Source: Chloroflexota bacterium (GTDB taxonomy: Bacteria > Chloroflexota > Dehalococcoidia > Tepidiformales > Tepidiformaceae). From it: a stretch of 64,000 nucleotides of DNA. A program made the position numbers and the translations under genes. Every line of letters begins with the position of its first letter. Position 1 is the first letter of the stretch. Below, in pieces: positions 1 to 7,975 of the stretch. The notes beneath the pieces are model-generated. The model was not told where the DNA came from. It saw only the letters and a list, made by a program, of their open reading frames with translations, and searched no databases. The DNA lies in NCBI GenBank assembly GCA_016191435.1, contig JACPOQ010000001.1, positions 168,069 through 232,068 of the forward strand, read 5' to 3'.

Positions 1-2
1 AC

Positions 3-731
3 CTACCGGCCGAGCGCCACTGCGGCGAGCGCTTCGCCGGCAGCAGCGCCGTAGACGGCGTGGCCCAGCGCGCTGAAGTGCAGGCGGTCGCGGGCGCGCA
101 GGGCAAGCAGTTCCGCCGCGGAGCGCCCGGCATCGGGATCGATGCAGGGGATGTGGGTGCGGGCGCAGTAGGTGGCGATGCCTTCGAACACGGCCCGGCG
201 CCGGGCCTCCGCCACGTCCCGGCCGGCTTCGACATAGACGGGACGCGGGACGTTGCGCATGACGACGCCAACGTGTTCGTGCCGCAGGAGTACGGTGAGG
301 ACCTCTTCGTAGACCGCGAGCACGGCCTCGGGCTCGAAGAAGGCGCTGGCGCCGACCGTGTGGCGGGCGGCCCAGCGGGCGGCGCCGAAGACGGGGTTGC
401 GTGGCAGCCAGCCTTCGCCGATCGCGGTCGCGCCGGCCTCGCCCAGCTTTCGCCCGAACCGGCCCCAGGCGTGGCGCAGGCGGATCGGGACCGAGGCGTA
501 GCAAAACGGGAACGAAGACACAAAAACGCAGACGAGGTCTGGCTCCAGGCGTTCGACCCAGCGATCGACAATCGCGGGCAACTCGGGGGCCGGCCACGTC
601 TTGCGCGTGATGAGCTCGACCGCGGCGCCCGTCCGGGCAGCGAGCACGCGCGCCGCCACGAATTGCGCGAACTCGCCCGGTGGCCCTTCGCCGATCTCGG
701 TTTCGCTCGCGCCGAGCCAGAGCAGCCGCAT
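3..731 (-). CDS. SGNH/GDSL-like hydrolase-fold protein
   Basis: A 242-residue protein that I read as an SGNH-type esterase or acyltransferase-like enzyme. The N-terminus has a short strand followed by LGASE (residues 6-10), in the place of the GDS block, and the C-terminus has DRLHFSALGH (about residues 215-224), which matches the DxxH block with the catalytic Asp and His. The block I Ser is within GASE rather than GDS, so activity is uncertain. I chose the ATG at 731 because a TACCGT hexamer ends 6 nt before it; a longer frame to 809 adds a basic, low-complexity leader. It lies downstream of a flippase on the same strand, which suggests a role in envelope polysaccharide decoration (inference). 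Confidence 0.5.
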   Translation of the reverse strand: MRLLWLGASETEIGEGPPGEFAQFVAARVLAARTGAAVELITRKTWPAPELPAIVDRWVERLEPDLVCVFVSSFPFCYASVPIRLRHAWGRFGRKLGEAGATAIGEGWLPRNPVFGAARWAARHTVGASAFFEPEAVLAVYEEVLTVLLRHEHVGVVMRNVPRPVYVEAGRDVAEARRRAVFEGIATYCARTHIPCIDPDAGRSAAELLALRARDRLHFSALGHAVYGAAAGEALAAVALGR

Positions 732-737
732 CCGGCG

Positions 738-743
738 ACGGTA
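738..743 (-). promoter_or_regulatory. -10-like hexamer TACCGT
   Basis: Ends 6 nt before the ATG of the SGNH-like gene; transcription would start at or next to the start codon. Confidence 0.45.
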
Positions 744-807
744 CAGGGGGAGGTGGCTAGCGGCCAGCGCGGCGTGTCGGCGTGGCGGGACGGCGGGAGC
801 TCGAGCC

Positions 808-835
808 AACGGCTAATGGCCAATGGCCAGCCCGG
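808..835. repeat. Heptad array (AATGGCC type)
   Basis: Four 7-nt units, two of them AATGGCC, in the gap between the flippase stop and the SGNH-like gene. Confidence 0.6.
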
Positions 836-839
836 CCGT

Positions 840-2183
840 TTACGGCTCGACCGGCTGGTGTGCGGGCGCCGGGTGGGCAGCGCCGGCGTGGCGGAGGCTG
901 CGGAGGGCGCGGTGCGCAGCGGCGGGATAGGCGGCCACCTCGGCGCGGCGGATGACGAAGGTCTCGGCCAGCGAGAGGCCGCTATCGGCGCGGAAGGCGA
1001 GCGCGAAGAGCACGGTGGTGACGGCGTAGCTCACGAGCGTGGCCCAGGCGCCGCCGGCGATGCCGATGCGCGGCACGAGCAGCAGGCAGAGCACGATTTC
1101 GATCGCGAAGGACAGCGCGCCGAGGGCGACCACCACCAGCGGCCGTCCACGCTGGACGATGAAGTAGGTCGTGAGGATCGCCTGCGGCGAGAACACGGCC
1201 GCGGCGACGCTGAGCACGCGCAGGGCGTTTGCCGCGCCGCCGTAGCGCGGGCCGAAGACGAGCTCGATGGCGAAGGGCGCGACGACAAAGGTCGCGGCCG
1301 CGCCGAGGGTCGCAAGGAAGATCGTGTGGCGCGCGCTGGTGGCGGTGACGCGCGCGGATTCGGCGGGGGAGAGCGAGCCGACGTCGCGGTAGGCGGCGGT
1401 GGAGATGCCCATGGCAAAGAGCAGCAGACCATCGCCGACCGCGAGCGCGGAGGCGTAGACGCCGGCGCCATCCTTGCCATCGAGCCAGGCGACCATCAGG
1501 AGGTCGGCCCGCTGGTTGGCGAGCGACACGAGCCCGACAAACCCGAGCATCGCGCCGAAGCTTACGAGCGCGCGCGAGAGGGCAGGGGAGGGGCGGTGGG
1601 CGAATCCGTGCCACCAGGCGCGCGCCATGACCACCATCAGGGCGAGCGAGAGGTACTGGGCCAGCAGCCAGGCGCCGAGCGCGGCTTCGGCGCTGCGGTG
1701 GCCGAGGAGCACGACCCAGACGACGATCGCCGCGAGGCCCAGGTAGGCGGGGCCGTGGGTGCCGAAGTTGTAGCGCCAGAGCGCGTGGGTGGCGAGGAAG
1801 ACGGCCCCCAGGGCGTTGCGGGCGATCGTGGGGAAGACGGCGAAGCCGACCAGGAGGATGACCCAGCGGTCGCCGCCGTCGTAGAAGGCGAAGGCCCCGG
1901 CGGAAATGAGGAGGATGATCGCGCCGCTGGCGAGGCTGGCGAAACCGCCGGCGCCGGCGACCTCCGCGGGGTCGTGGCCGTGGCGCGCGACGTAGTAGCC
2001 GCAGGCGCCGACGAAACTGGAGCCGACGACGCCAGCGAGCGCGATGGCGGCGACCGTCGAGGCGTAGAGGCCGCGGTCTTCGACCGAGAGGAGCCGGGCC
2101 GTGAGCACGCCAATGAGCGCCCACGCGAACATCCCCGAGAGGCGGTAGGCCATCGCACGGATACTGGCGAGCGCGAAGTCCAT
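840..2183 (-). CDS. Wzx/MATE-like polysaccharide flippase
   Basis: A 447-residue integral membrane protein with about 12-14 hydrophobic segments along its whole length, typical of lipid-linked oligosaccharide flippases of the MOP superfamily. The start 'MAYRLSGMFAWALIGVLTAR' region, followed by an LLSVEDRGLYAS-type loop, is characteristic of Wzx-like proteins, in which a Gly-Arg or Arg-Gly loop follows helix 1. It would translocate undecaprenyl-linked glycans across the cytoplasmic membrane. It sits between a putative SGNH enzyme and a divergent glycosyltransferase, which supports an envelope-glycan role. A TACCAT hexamer ends 9 nt before the ATG. The substrate cannot be deduced. Confidence 0.75.
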   Translation of the reverse strand: MDFALASIRAMAYRLSGMFAWALIGVLTARLLSVEDRGLYASTVAAIALAGVVGSSFVGACGYYVARHGHDPAEVAGAGGFASLASGAIILLISAGAFAFYDGGDRWVILLVGFAVFPTIARNALGAVFLATHALWRYNFGTHGPAYLGLAAIVVWVVLLGHRSAEAALGAWLLAQYLSLALMVVMARAWWHGFAHRPSPALSRALVSFGAMLGFVGLVSLANQRADLLMVAWLDGKDGAGVYASALAVGDGLLLFAMGISTAAYRDVGSLSPAESARVTATSARHTIFLATLGAAATFVVAPFAIELVFGPRYGGAANALRVLSVAAAVFSPQAILTTYFIVQRGRPLVVVALGALSFAIEIVLCLLLVPRIGIAGGAWATLVSYAVTTVLFALAFRADSGLSLAETFVIRRAEVAAYPAAAHRALRSLRHAGAAHPAPAHQPVEP

Positions 2184-2200
2184 GGCGCTGCCATGGTAGC

Positions 2201-2264
2201 GGGGCTGGGGCGTAGGGGCGCAGGGGCGTGGCGGCGTGTGGAGTGTGGGCGTGTGGGGGTGATC
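2201..2264. repeat. Octad array (GGCGTGTG type)
   Basis: Eight 8-nt units (for example GGCGTAGG, GGCGTGTG, GCGTGTGG) between the divergent flippase and glycosyltransferase genes. Confidence 0.65.
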
Positions 2265-2389
2265 GACCGCTGTTGGGGGAGCGCGTACCGTTGGCGCGCC
2301 TGGTTTCCCGGGTCCGAGGCGCCATGACCGTCTGCCGAGTGCGTGCGACTCGTTCGAGTGACCGGCCGCCCGCCGGGCCGGGCGGCTAG

Positions 2390-3349
2390 ATGGGCGCGCG
2401 CGTCACGGTGATCGTGCCGGTGAAGGACGACGACCGCCTGGCGGCATGCGTGGCTTCGCTGCTCGCCTGCCGGGACGAGGTTGGCGCGCTGCAGGTGCTT
2501 GTGGTCGATAACGGTTCGGCGCCGGCGTTTCGTGCGCAGCTGGCGGCGCTGCCGGAAGGTGTCACGGTGCTGGAGGAAGCGCGGCCGGGGGCGTATGCGG
2601 CGCGGAACCGGGGGCTGGAGGCGGCAACCGGCGGCGTGGTCTTCTTCACCGATGCGGATTGCGTGGTGCACCGGGGCTGGTTCGCCGCCGCGCTCGACCA
2701 GGTAGCCGATGGCGCCGACCTCGTGCAAGGCTGGTCCGGGAGCCTCGGGCGGTCGCGCATCGACCGCTTGCTGCAGCGGCGCTACGAGGCGCACCTCCGC
2801 CGGCTGCGCACGGGCGATGCGACCGAGTGCGACACGCGCAACCTCGCGGTGCGCCGGGCCGTGTTCGACAACCTCCGCTTTAACGACCGCTACCGGCGCG
2901 TCGGCGACACCGAATTCGGGCTGCTGGCGGAGGTGCTGGGGTACCGCGTCGCGTACTGCCCGGCGATGCGGGTGGAGCATGCGCACGAGCGCGACCTGCC
3001 GCTGTTCCTGGCGAAGCAGGTCTGCCACGGCTGGGGAGCGCAGCGGCTGATGCGCGCGCACCCGGAGATCAGCTGGCACGGCGGGCACCTGAAGCTTGTG
3101 GCGAAAGTCAGCGCGCACCCGCGGCGGCTCCCCGGGCGGCGCGCGCTGGGGAGCGCCGGGGTCCGGGTGGCGCTGGCGAGCGGGGCCGCACTGCAGCGGC
3201 ACGCCACCCGCCTCCCGCCGGTCGCCGCCGCGGCGGCGCTGGGGCTGCTGGACAAGCTGGCGGCGCTCTCCGGGCACCTGTTGTTCGAAGCCGGGGCGGA
3301 GGAGCCGTCGCCCTCGGGGTTGTTGGGGCGGCGCCACCCGAGGGATTAG
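2390..3349 (+). CDS. Family 2 glycosyltransferase
   Basis: A 319-residue GT-A fold enzyme. The N-terminus shows VTVIVPVKDDDRL (residues 5-17), the nucleotide-sugar binding strand of GT2 enzymes, then GAYAARNRGLEAA (about 66-78) and FFTDADCVV, whose DAD is the metal-binding DxD. The C-terminal third is Arg/Ala-rich with hydrophobic stretches that may associate with the membrane. It would transfer a sugar from an activated donor during envelope-glycan synthesis, with the divergent flippase as likely partner. Its TAG stop (3347-3349) lies at the first base of an octad array. Acceptor and sugar are unknown. Confidence 0.85.
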   Translation: MGARVTVIVPVKDDDRLAACVASLLACRDEVGALQVLVVDNGSAPAFRAQLAALPEGVTVLEEARPGAYAARNRGLEAATGGVVFFTDADCVVHRGWFAAALDQVADGADLVQGWSGSLGRSRIDRLLQRRYEAHLRRLRTGDATECDTRNLAVRRAVFDNLRFNDRYRRVGDTEFGLLAEVLGYRVAYCPAMRVEHAHERDLPLFLAKQVCHGWGAQRLMRAHPEISWHGGHLKLVAKVSAHPRRLPGRRALGSAGVRVALASGAALQRHATRLPPVAAAAALGLLDKLAALSGHLLFEAGAEEPSPSGLLGRRHPRD

Positions 3350-3388
3350 GCGTGTCGGCGTGACGGCGTGTGGGAGTGTGCGAGTCCT
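3349..3388. repeat. Octad array (GGCGTGTC type)
   Basis: Five units with an 8-nt period starting at the last base of the glycosyltransferase stop codon. Confidence 0.6.
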
Positions 3389-3414
3389 GGACCCGCAGGG
3401 GCGCAGCCGGTCTC

Positions 3415-3693
3415 CACCCCACGCCGGTGATCGAGCTGAACCGGGCGGTGGCGGTCGCAATGGCGCGCGGGCCAGAGGCGGGGCTGCAACTGCTCGCGGA
3501 ACCGTGGCTGGAGGCGGCGCTGGCGGGCTACCACCTGTTCCATGCGGCGGTCGCGGACCTGCAACGGCGGGCCGGGCGGCTGCAGGCGGCGGAGGCGGCC
3601 TACCGGCAGGCGCTGGAGCTCACGGCGAACGAGGCGGAGCGGACGTTTCTGCGGCGGCGGTTGGGGGAGGTGGTGGGTGCTGAGCCGTTGTGA
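3415..3693 (+). pseudogene. Relic of an ECF sigma factor, C-terminal TPR part
   Basis: The frame encodes TPVIELNRAVAVAMARGPEA, then a YHLFHAA stretch and an ALELTANEAERTFLRRRL-like end. This is the C-terminal, TPR-like extension of the large ECF sigma factors often labelled SigJ-like, DUF6596 or ECF42. The sigma-2 and sigma-4 domains, about 300 residues, are missing and the reading frame upstream is non-homologous, with an octad array directly before it. I interpret it as a decayed 3' end and not as a functional gene. It is followed by proB after about 110 nt. Confidence 0.6.
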
Positions 3694-3791
3694 GGGCCGG
3701 GTCCCCCGTCGATCGTGGCCGTGGACCGCAGCCGGGCGCGCCTGTGGTGGCGGCCGAGACCGCAACACTCCCGCATTCGTGCCGTTGCCTC

Positions 3792-3797
3792 TACGCT
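3792..3797 (+). promoter_or_regulatory. -10-like hexamer TACGCT of proB
   Basis: Ends 6 nt before the proB ATG at 3804. Confidence 0.5.
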
Positions 3798-3803
3798 GGG
3801 GCC

Positions 3804-4913
3804 ATGCGCTACCGCCGCATTGTGGCGAAGTTTGGCACCAGCCTCCTTACCGCCGGCTCCGACCGCCTCGACCTCGAGGCGATGTCCCGGCTCGTGGGGC
3901 AGGTGGTGCGGTTGCGCGAGGCCGGCTGCCGGGTGGTTTGCGTCTCCAGCGGCGCGCGGGCGGCGGGCCGCCACGAGCTCGGCCGCCGTGGCGCAGCGAG
4001 CCACGCACCGAGCCGGCAGGCGCTCGCGAGCATTGGCCAGCACCGGCTCATGGCGACGTGGGGGATGCTGTTCGATTCCTACGACATCGTCGTCGCGCAG
4101 GTGCTGCTCACCCGCCGCGACCTCAGCGACCGCCTCGCCTACCTCAACGCGCGCAATACGCTGCGTGACCTCATCGAAGCGGGGACCGTGCCCATCATCA
4201 ACGAGAACGACGCCGTGGCGCTCGACGAGGTGCTTGCGACCCGCATCGGCGAGAACGACACGCTCTCGGCGCTCGTCGCGAACCTCATCGACGCCGACCT
4301 GCTGGTGATGCTCACGGACGTGGAGGGCCTGTACGATTCGGACCCGCACGAAAACGCGTCGGCGAACCTGATCAAACGCATCGACCGCATCGACGCGGCC
4401 ATCGAAGGCGCCGCCGGCGGCTCGCGCGGCCATGGCACCGGCGGCATGGTGACCAAGCTGAATGCCGCTCGCATCGCCACGCAGGGCGGCGTCGACGTGG
4501 TCATCGCGAGCGGGAAGCAGCCGAACGTGCTCCTTGAGATCGCCGGCGGCGCCGAGTTCGGCACCTTCCTGCCCGCCGGCGGCGACCGGCTGGAGAGCCG
4601 CAAGCGCTGGATTCTCGGCAACATCAGCCGCGCGGGCCACATCGTGGTCGATGCGGGGGCGGCGGCGGCGTTGCGGGCGCAGGGGCGCAGCCTGCTGCCG
4701 GCCGGGGTCGCGGGCATCACCGGGGTGTTCGAACGCGGCGATTCCGTGGAGGTTCGAGACGCCTCGGGCGCGCGCGTCGCGGCGGGGCAGGTGAATTACG
4801 GAAGCGCGGAACTGGACCGCATCCGCGGCCTGCGCAGCGACCGCATCGCGGAAACGCTCGGCTACGCCTACGGGGACGAGATCATCCACCGGGACAACCT
4901 GGTGTTGTTGTAG
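3804..4913 (+). CDS. proB: Glutamate 5-kinase
   Basis: A 369-residue enzyme that phosphorylates glutamate with ATP, the first step of proline synthesis. The start RRIVAKFGTSLL is the amino-acid-kinase nucleotide loop. NENDAVALDEV (about residues 131-141), ENDTLSALVA and LLVMLTDVEGLYD are standard ProB blocks, and KLNAARIATQGGVDVVIASG (about 218-237) closes the kinase domain. The remaining 110 residues form a PUA domain (RRWILG-like KRWILGNI onwards), as in the classical two-domain enzyme. It is monocistronic here; proA is not in the window. The ATG at 3804 fits both the family start and a leaderless promoter; no Shine-Dalgarno is visible. Confidence 0.95.
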   Translation: MRYRRIVAKFGTSLLTAGSDRLDLEAMSRLVGQVVRLREAGCRVVCVSSGARAAGRHELGRRGAASHAPSRQALASIGQHRLMATWGMLFDSYDIVVAQVLLTRRDLSDRLAYLNARNTLRDLIEAGTVPIINENDAVALDEVLATRIGENDTLSALVANLIDADLLVMLTDVEGLYDSDPHENASANLIKRIDRIDAAIEGAAGGSRGHGTGGMVTKLNAARIATQGGVDVVIASGKQPNVLLEIAGGAEFGTFLPAGGDRLESRKRWILGNISRAGHIVVDAGAAAALRAQGRSLLPAGVAGITGVFERGDSVEVRDASGARVAAGQVNYGSAELDRIRGLRSDRIAETLGYAYGDEIIHRDNLVLL

Positions 4914-4917
4914 CGGC

Positions 4918-4945
4918 GTTGGGCGTTGGCTGTTGGGCGTTGGCC
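4918..4945. repeat. Heptad array (GTTGGGC type)
   Basis: Four 7-nt units beginning 5 nt after the proB stop codon. Confidence 0.6.
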
Positions 4946-5001
4946 GGAAATCGTGGTCGAGCCGGGGACGGCGCGTGACACCCACGCTCGGCGCTGCTTG
5001 A

Positions 5002-6351
5002 TCAGGGATCGGTGGTCGCGACCCGCGAATGGTGGATCAGCCGGGCTTGCGCGCGGGCGAGAGCGGCTTCGTCGCGGGCGTTCGGACGGCGGGCCAGGCG
5101 TTCGCGCAGGAGCGCTTCGCCCTGGTCGTAGCGGCCGACGCGCAGGTAGGCCTCGACGAGCGTGTCTTCGAACACCTCCCGCTGCGCGTTGCTGCCGCCG
5201 ATGCGGATGATCTGCGGGCGGTAGGCTTCGAGCAGCTGGACTGCCCGTTCGTAGTCGCCGCGGCCGAAGGCGCCGACGGCCTCCGCGAGCACGGGCGCGA
5301 CATCGCCCGAGGGGCTCTTGCCGTTGGCCGCGCGGTCCTTGAGCCCCGCGACCAACCGGTCGAGCGCGTCCCAATCGCCGGCGGCGGCGTAGGCGAGGGC
5401 GCAGTGCACATCGGCGAACGTAAGGCCGGGCCGTGGGAACTGGCTGGCCGCGAAGTCCCGCAGCTCCTCGCGGGAGCCGGCCGGCCGCTCGACTCCGTAG
5501 AGGTCCTGGCGCCAGAGGAACGAGGCCGCATCGGAGATGGCGATGATGGCGGTGCCGGCGCAGACCGCCGGCCGCAGGGTGCTCTCGTACACGGCGAGCG
5601 CACCCTCGGGCCGCCCGCAATTCAGTTCGAACAGCGCCACGTGCCAGGAGAGGTGGCTGTGTAGCACCGCCCGCCGCTCGTAGCCTTCGAGCCAGCGTTT
5701 GAGGAAGTCTCCGCCGCCGGCGTGGTCGCCGGTTTCGAAGTAGCAGTGGGCCATGGTGTGGGCGCCGTGCCCGCTGCGGGGGTACACCTCGAGGGAGCGC
5801 TCGGCGGGGCGCCGCGCTTCTTCGAAACGCCCGAGTTCGTTGAGCGCGAAGGAGTAGGCGGCGAGAAACCACCAGTCGTCGCCGTACGCAGGCGCGACGC
5901 TTTCGAGCAGCGCCAGCTGCTGCGCGTGGCGGCCAGCGTCGCCGCCGAAGCCGATGAGCCCGAAGGGGCCATTCGCCTGCGTCAGCACGAAGGCGTCGAG
6001 GGGATACTCGGCGATGTGCTCGCGGACCAGCGCGAGCGTGGTGGCGGCGTCGCTATCGATGGCGGTAGCGAGCACGGCGACGTGCTGCTGCTCGCGGCGC
6101 GTAGCGCCGGCCGCGAGCGCGAGCGCACGCTCCTTCGCGGCCGCCGATTCGGCCATGCGCCCGAGGAACTGCAGGTTGCGGGCGCGCGCCACGTGCGCGA
6201 GGGCGAAGCCCTCATCGGCCGCGACCGCGGCATCGAGCTCTTCCTGGATGCCGCCGTTCCCGGCCAGGTTGGCGTCGATTGCCGCGCTGTAGTGCCGCAC
6301 CGCGTCTGCGCTGGCGGTCGAAAGCTCGAGGCCGTACCGATCCTTGAACAT
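5002..6351 (-). CDS. TPR protein, TTC38-like
   Basis: A 449-residue cytoplasmic protein made almost wholly of helical, TPR-like repeats (for example the ALNELGRFEEARRPAERSLE stretch and AEAVGAFGRGDYERAVQLLE). The order of blocks, with a HGAHTMAHCYFETGDH segment in the middle and a W-containing HSHLSWHVALFEL repeat, resembles bacterial homologues of tetratricopeptide repeat protein 38. No enzyme motif is visible, so a protein-binding scaffold is the safe reading. I chose the ATG at 6351 because AAGGAG lies about 7 nt upstream; the longer open frame to 6588 runs through heptad repeats and is not coding-like. Confidence 0.75.
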   Translation of the reverse strand: MFKDRYGLELSTASADAVRHYSAAIDANLAGNGGIQEELDAAVAADEGFALAHVARARNLQFLGRMAESAAAKERALALAAGATRREQQHVAVLATAIDSDAATTLALVREHIAEYPLDAFVLTQANGPFGLIGFGGDAGRHAQQLALLESVAPAYGDDWWFLAAYSFALNELGRFEEARRPAERSLEVYPRSGHGAHTMAHCYFETGDHAGGGDFLKRWLEGYERRAVLHSHLSWHVALFELNCGRPEGALAVYESTLRPAVCAGTAIIAISDAASFLWRQDLYGVERPAGSREELRDFAASQFPRPGLTFADVHCALAYAAAGDWDALDRLVAGLKDRAANGKSPSGDVAPVLAEAVGAFGRGDYERAVQLLEAYRPQIIRIGGSNAQREVFEDTLVEAYLRVGRYDQGEALLRERLARRPNARDEAALARAQARLIHHSRVATTDP

Positions 6352-6366
6352 CGCAGCTCCTTCGGA

Positions 6367-6394
6367 GGCCAGTGGCTGGTGGCCATTGGCCGGC
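6367..6394. repeat. Heptad array (GGCCATT type)
   Basis: Four units just upstream of the TPR gene's ribosome binding site. Confidence 0.55.
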
Positions 6395-6441
6395 ATGAGC
6401 ATACCGGCTCTTGCGTGCGGGTGGCGCGCGAAGCGAAGAGA

Positions 6442-6469
6442 GGCCATTGGCTGTTGGCCATTGGCCGGT
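6442..6469. repeat. Heptad array (GGCCATT type)
   Basis: Four units, GGCCATT twice, in the same spacer as the arrays on either side. Confidence 0.6.
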
Positions 6470-6561
6470 ACGCCGTAGGGGAGACAGGCAACCGGACTGC
6501 CTCGCCGGCGATGAGGGCCAGCCCGTGAAGCAGCGCGGCAGCCGCCCCCTCTTTCTTGCCC

Positions 6562-6585
6562 ATGGCCAATGGCCAATGGCCATGC
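6562..6585. repeat. Heptad array (ATGGCCA type)
   Basis: Three perfect copies of ATGGCCA, 24 nt beyond the 3' end of the selenoprotein candidate. Confidence 0.6.
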
Positions 6586-6608
6586 CACCCCGGAGGGTGG
6601 CGAGACGC

Positions 6609-7247
6609 TTACGCGTCCTTGCGGCGGTGGCCGGCGCGCTGGAGCAGATCTTCGAACACCAGCTGGTCCTGCGCGCCGACGATGCCGTACTTCTCATCGA
6701 TGACGAACGTGGGCACGGCGGAGACGCCGATCTCGCGCGACCAGCGGATGCCGTCGTCGACCTGCTGGCGGTAGCGCCCGCTTTCGAGCGCCTCGCGCAG
6801 CTCCGTCTCGGGCAGCCCCGCGCGGCCGCCGATGCGCACCAGGTTATCGATGGAGCCGATGTCCTCGAGGTCGTCGAAATACGCCTTGAACATCACACGG
6901 TGGAACGCCAGGGGGTCATCGCCGGGCTGCTCGTGCTCGGCCGCGAACTCCTGGGCTTCGAAGGCGAGGTGCGAGTTCGAGGTCCACGTGCGCCCGCGCC
7001 GGAAGGTGATGCCGAGCTCGGTCCCACGCTGTTCGAGGGCCGAGGGCGGGTCGCCGGGCTGCGTCATCTGGCGGCGCGGTTTGCCCTCGGGCGGCGTCCG
7101 CGGGTCGAGGAAGTAGGGGGCGAAGCGGATATCGAGGTCGAACTTCTCGCGCAGCTTTTCGACCTCAACGAGGCCGACGTAGCACCACGGTCAGACGAAA
7201 TCGGAGACGATGATGAGGGACGCGGCGCCGTTGGTTTCGGGAGTCAT
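6609..7247 (-). CDS. DsbA/FrnE-family oxidoreductase with UGA-encoded selenocysteine (predicted)
   Basis: A 212-codon thioredoxin-fold protein of the DsbA/FrnE family, expected to catalyse thiol-disulfide exchange or isomerisation. Reading from the ATG at 7247, residues 14-18 are VSDFV, codon 19 (7193-7191) is TGA, and residues 20-25 are PWCYVG. Family members have CPWC here, so the stop replaces exactly the first active-site Cys. Downstream the frame stays open to 6609 with the expected blocks, including the cis-Pro loop SAVPTFVIDEKYG near residues 170-182. An 8-bp hairpin with a GUU loop starts 13 nt after the UGA. I infer a U-P-W-C selenoprotein. Alternatives are a nonsense mutation or a sequencing error. 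A TATACT box ends 6 nt before the ATG. Translation from the internal ATG at 7067 would lack the active site. Confidence 0.75.
7159..7177 (-). promoter_or_regulatory. Bacterial SECIS-like hairpin
   Basis: On the minus strand TCGGCCTC pairs with GAGGTCGA (8 bp, one G-U) around a GTT loop. The loop starts 21 nt after the UGA and its first base is G, which agrees with the published bacterial SECIS description (G at the start of the apical loop, a short fixed spacing from the UGA). Confidence 0.65.
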
Positions 7248-7253
7248 GGCTCC

Positions 7254-7259
7254 AGTATA
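7254..7259 (-). promoter_or_regulatory. -10-like hexamer TATACT
   Basis: Ends 6 nt before the ATG of the DsbA-like gene. Confidence 0.5.
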
Positions 7260-7362
7260 GAAGGGAAGCAGGGCGGTGCGGAGGACGCGAGAGGGCTTCG
7301 GATGCGCCTCCGCTGATTTCGCTATGGTTTGTGGGCGAATCCCTGTTACGATGGCTGCTCGG

Positions 7363-7439
7363 CGGGGTGTAGCTCAGCCTGGCAGAGCGCTTCGTTCGGG
7401 ACGAAGAGGCCCCCAGTTCAAATCTGGGCACCCCGACCA
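7363..7439 (+). tRNA. tRNA-Pro (anticodon CGG)
   Basis: A 77-nt cloverleaf. The acceptor stem is CGGGGTG/CACCCCG, followed by discriminator A and an encoded CCA. The D-arm has GCTC/GAGC, the anticodon stem CTTCG/CGAAG encloses loop TTCGGGA (anticodon CGG, reading CCG), and the T-arm CCCAG/CTGGG holds TTCAAAT. It is intact and stands alone between the DsbA-like gene and the riboswitch. CCG is a common Pro codon in GC-rich genomes. Confidence 0.95.
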
Positions 7440-7752
7440 TTCGCGTCCCCATCGCGTACCTGCGGATTGGTGGAGGCCCGCCAGCTTTGGGCGCGGGCGA
7501 GGACGGACGCGGCGCCGGCACATCCGGCCTATATACCTCCAGGGTTGCGCGGTGGCCGCCGCCTGGCCTTGATCCGGGCCGGAACTCCACGAATCGTTCC
7601 CGGCCGGCCAGGTGCGCAAGCGGTGGCTCCAGTGCGGCAGCAAGGCGGCGGGAAGCGGCCTTCGCACATGCGGACCATTACGAACGGCATGTCGGGACAC
7701 GGATTTTACCCGATTTTCTTGTGTCCTTACCGCGGCAAGCGGCCTGCCGTGC

Positions 7753-7758
7753 TACGCT
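7753..7758 (+). promoter_or_regulatory. Putative -10 (TACGCT) of the riboswitch transcript
   Basis: Lies just upstream of the aptamer and would give a transcript starting near 7765; no good -35 is seen. Confidence 0.35.
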
Positions 7759-7763
7759 CACAG

Positions 7764-7905
7764 AGCCGAATCCCCCGTTCGCGGGGGAGCGGGGGAACCA
7801 ACGTTTGGGGTGTATTGCGCGCAAGCGCAAAGGCGAACTTCGACGCCGAACCCGTCAGCTAACCCCGCAGGCGATCGGAGCAACGGAGCTTCCTCTCCAG
7901 TGCTC
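7764..7905 (+). promoter_or_regulatory. c-di-AMP riboswitch (ydaO/yuaA class)
   Basis: The sequence carries the hallmark blocks of the c-di-AMP-sensing aptamer in order: GAGCGGGGGAACCAACG near 7787-7803, GGGGTGTATTGCG near 7807-7819, and CGAACCCGTCAGCTAACC plus the CGCAGGCG segment at 7847-7873. These match the form common in Actinobacteria, where ligand binding usually turns expression off. It lies about 70 nt upstream of the MFS permease start, so that gene is the likely target. Family assignment is from memory of the conserved sequence blocks; a covariance-model search would settle it. Confidence 0.85.
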
Positions 7906-7975
7906 ACACATTTTGGGTAAGGCCGCCGGGCTGCGTGCGCGCTCGGGTATGTCCGTTCATATAGACGGGGGGAAA

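Noticed and set aside
60..2327. 755-codon open frame on the plus strand opposite the SGNH and flippase genes
   Set aside because: Composition is an antisense shadow of GC-rich codons (Asp/Glu/Gly/Arg-rich), with no domain and no ribosome binding site.
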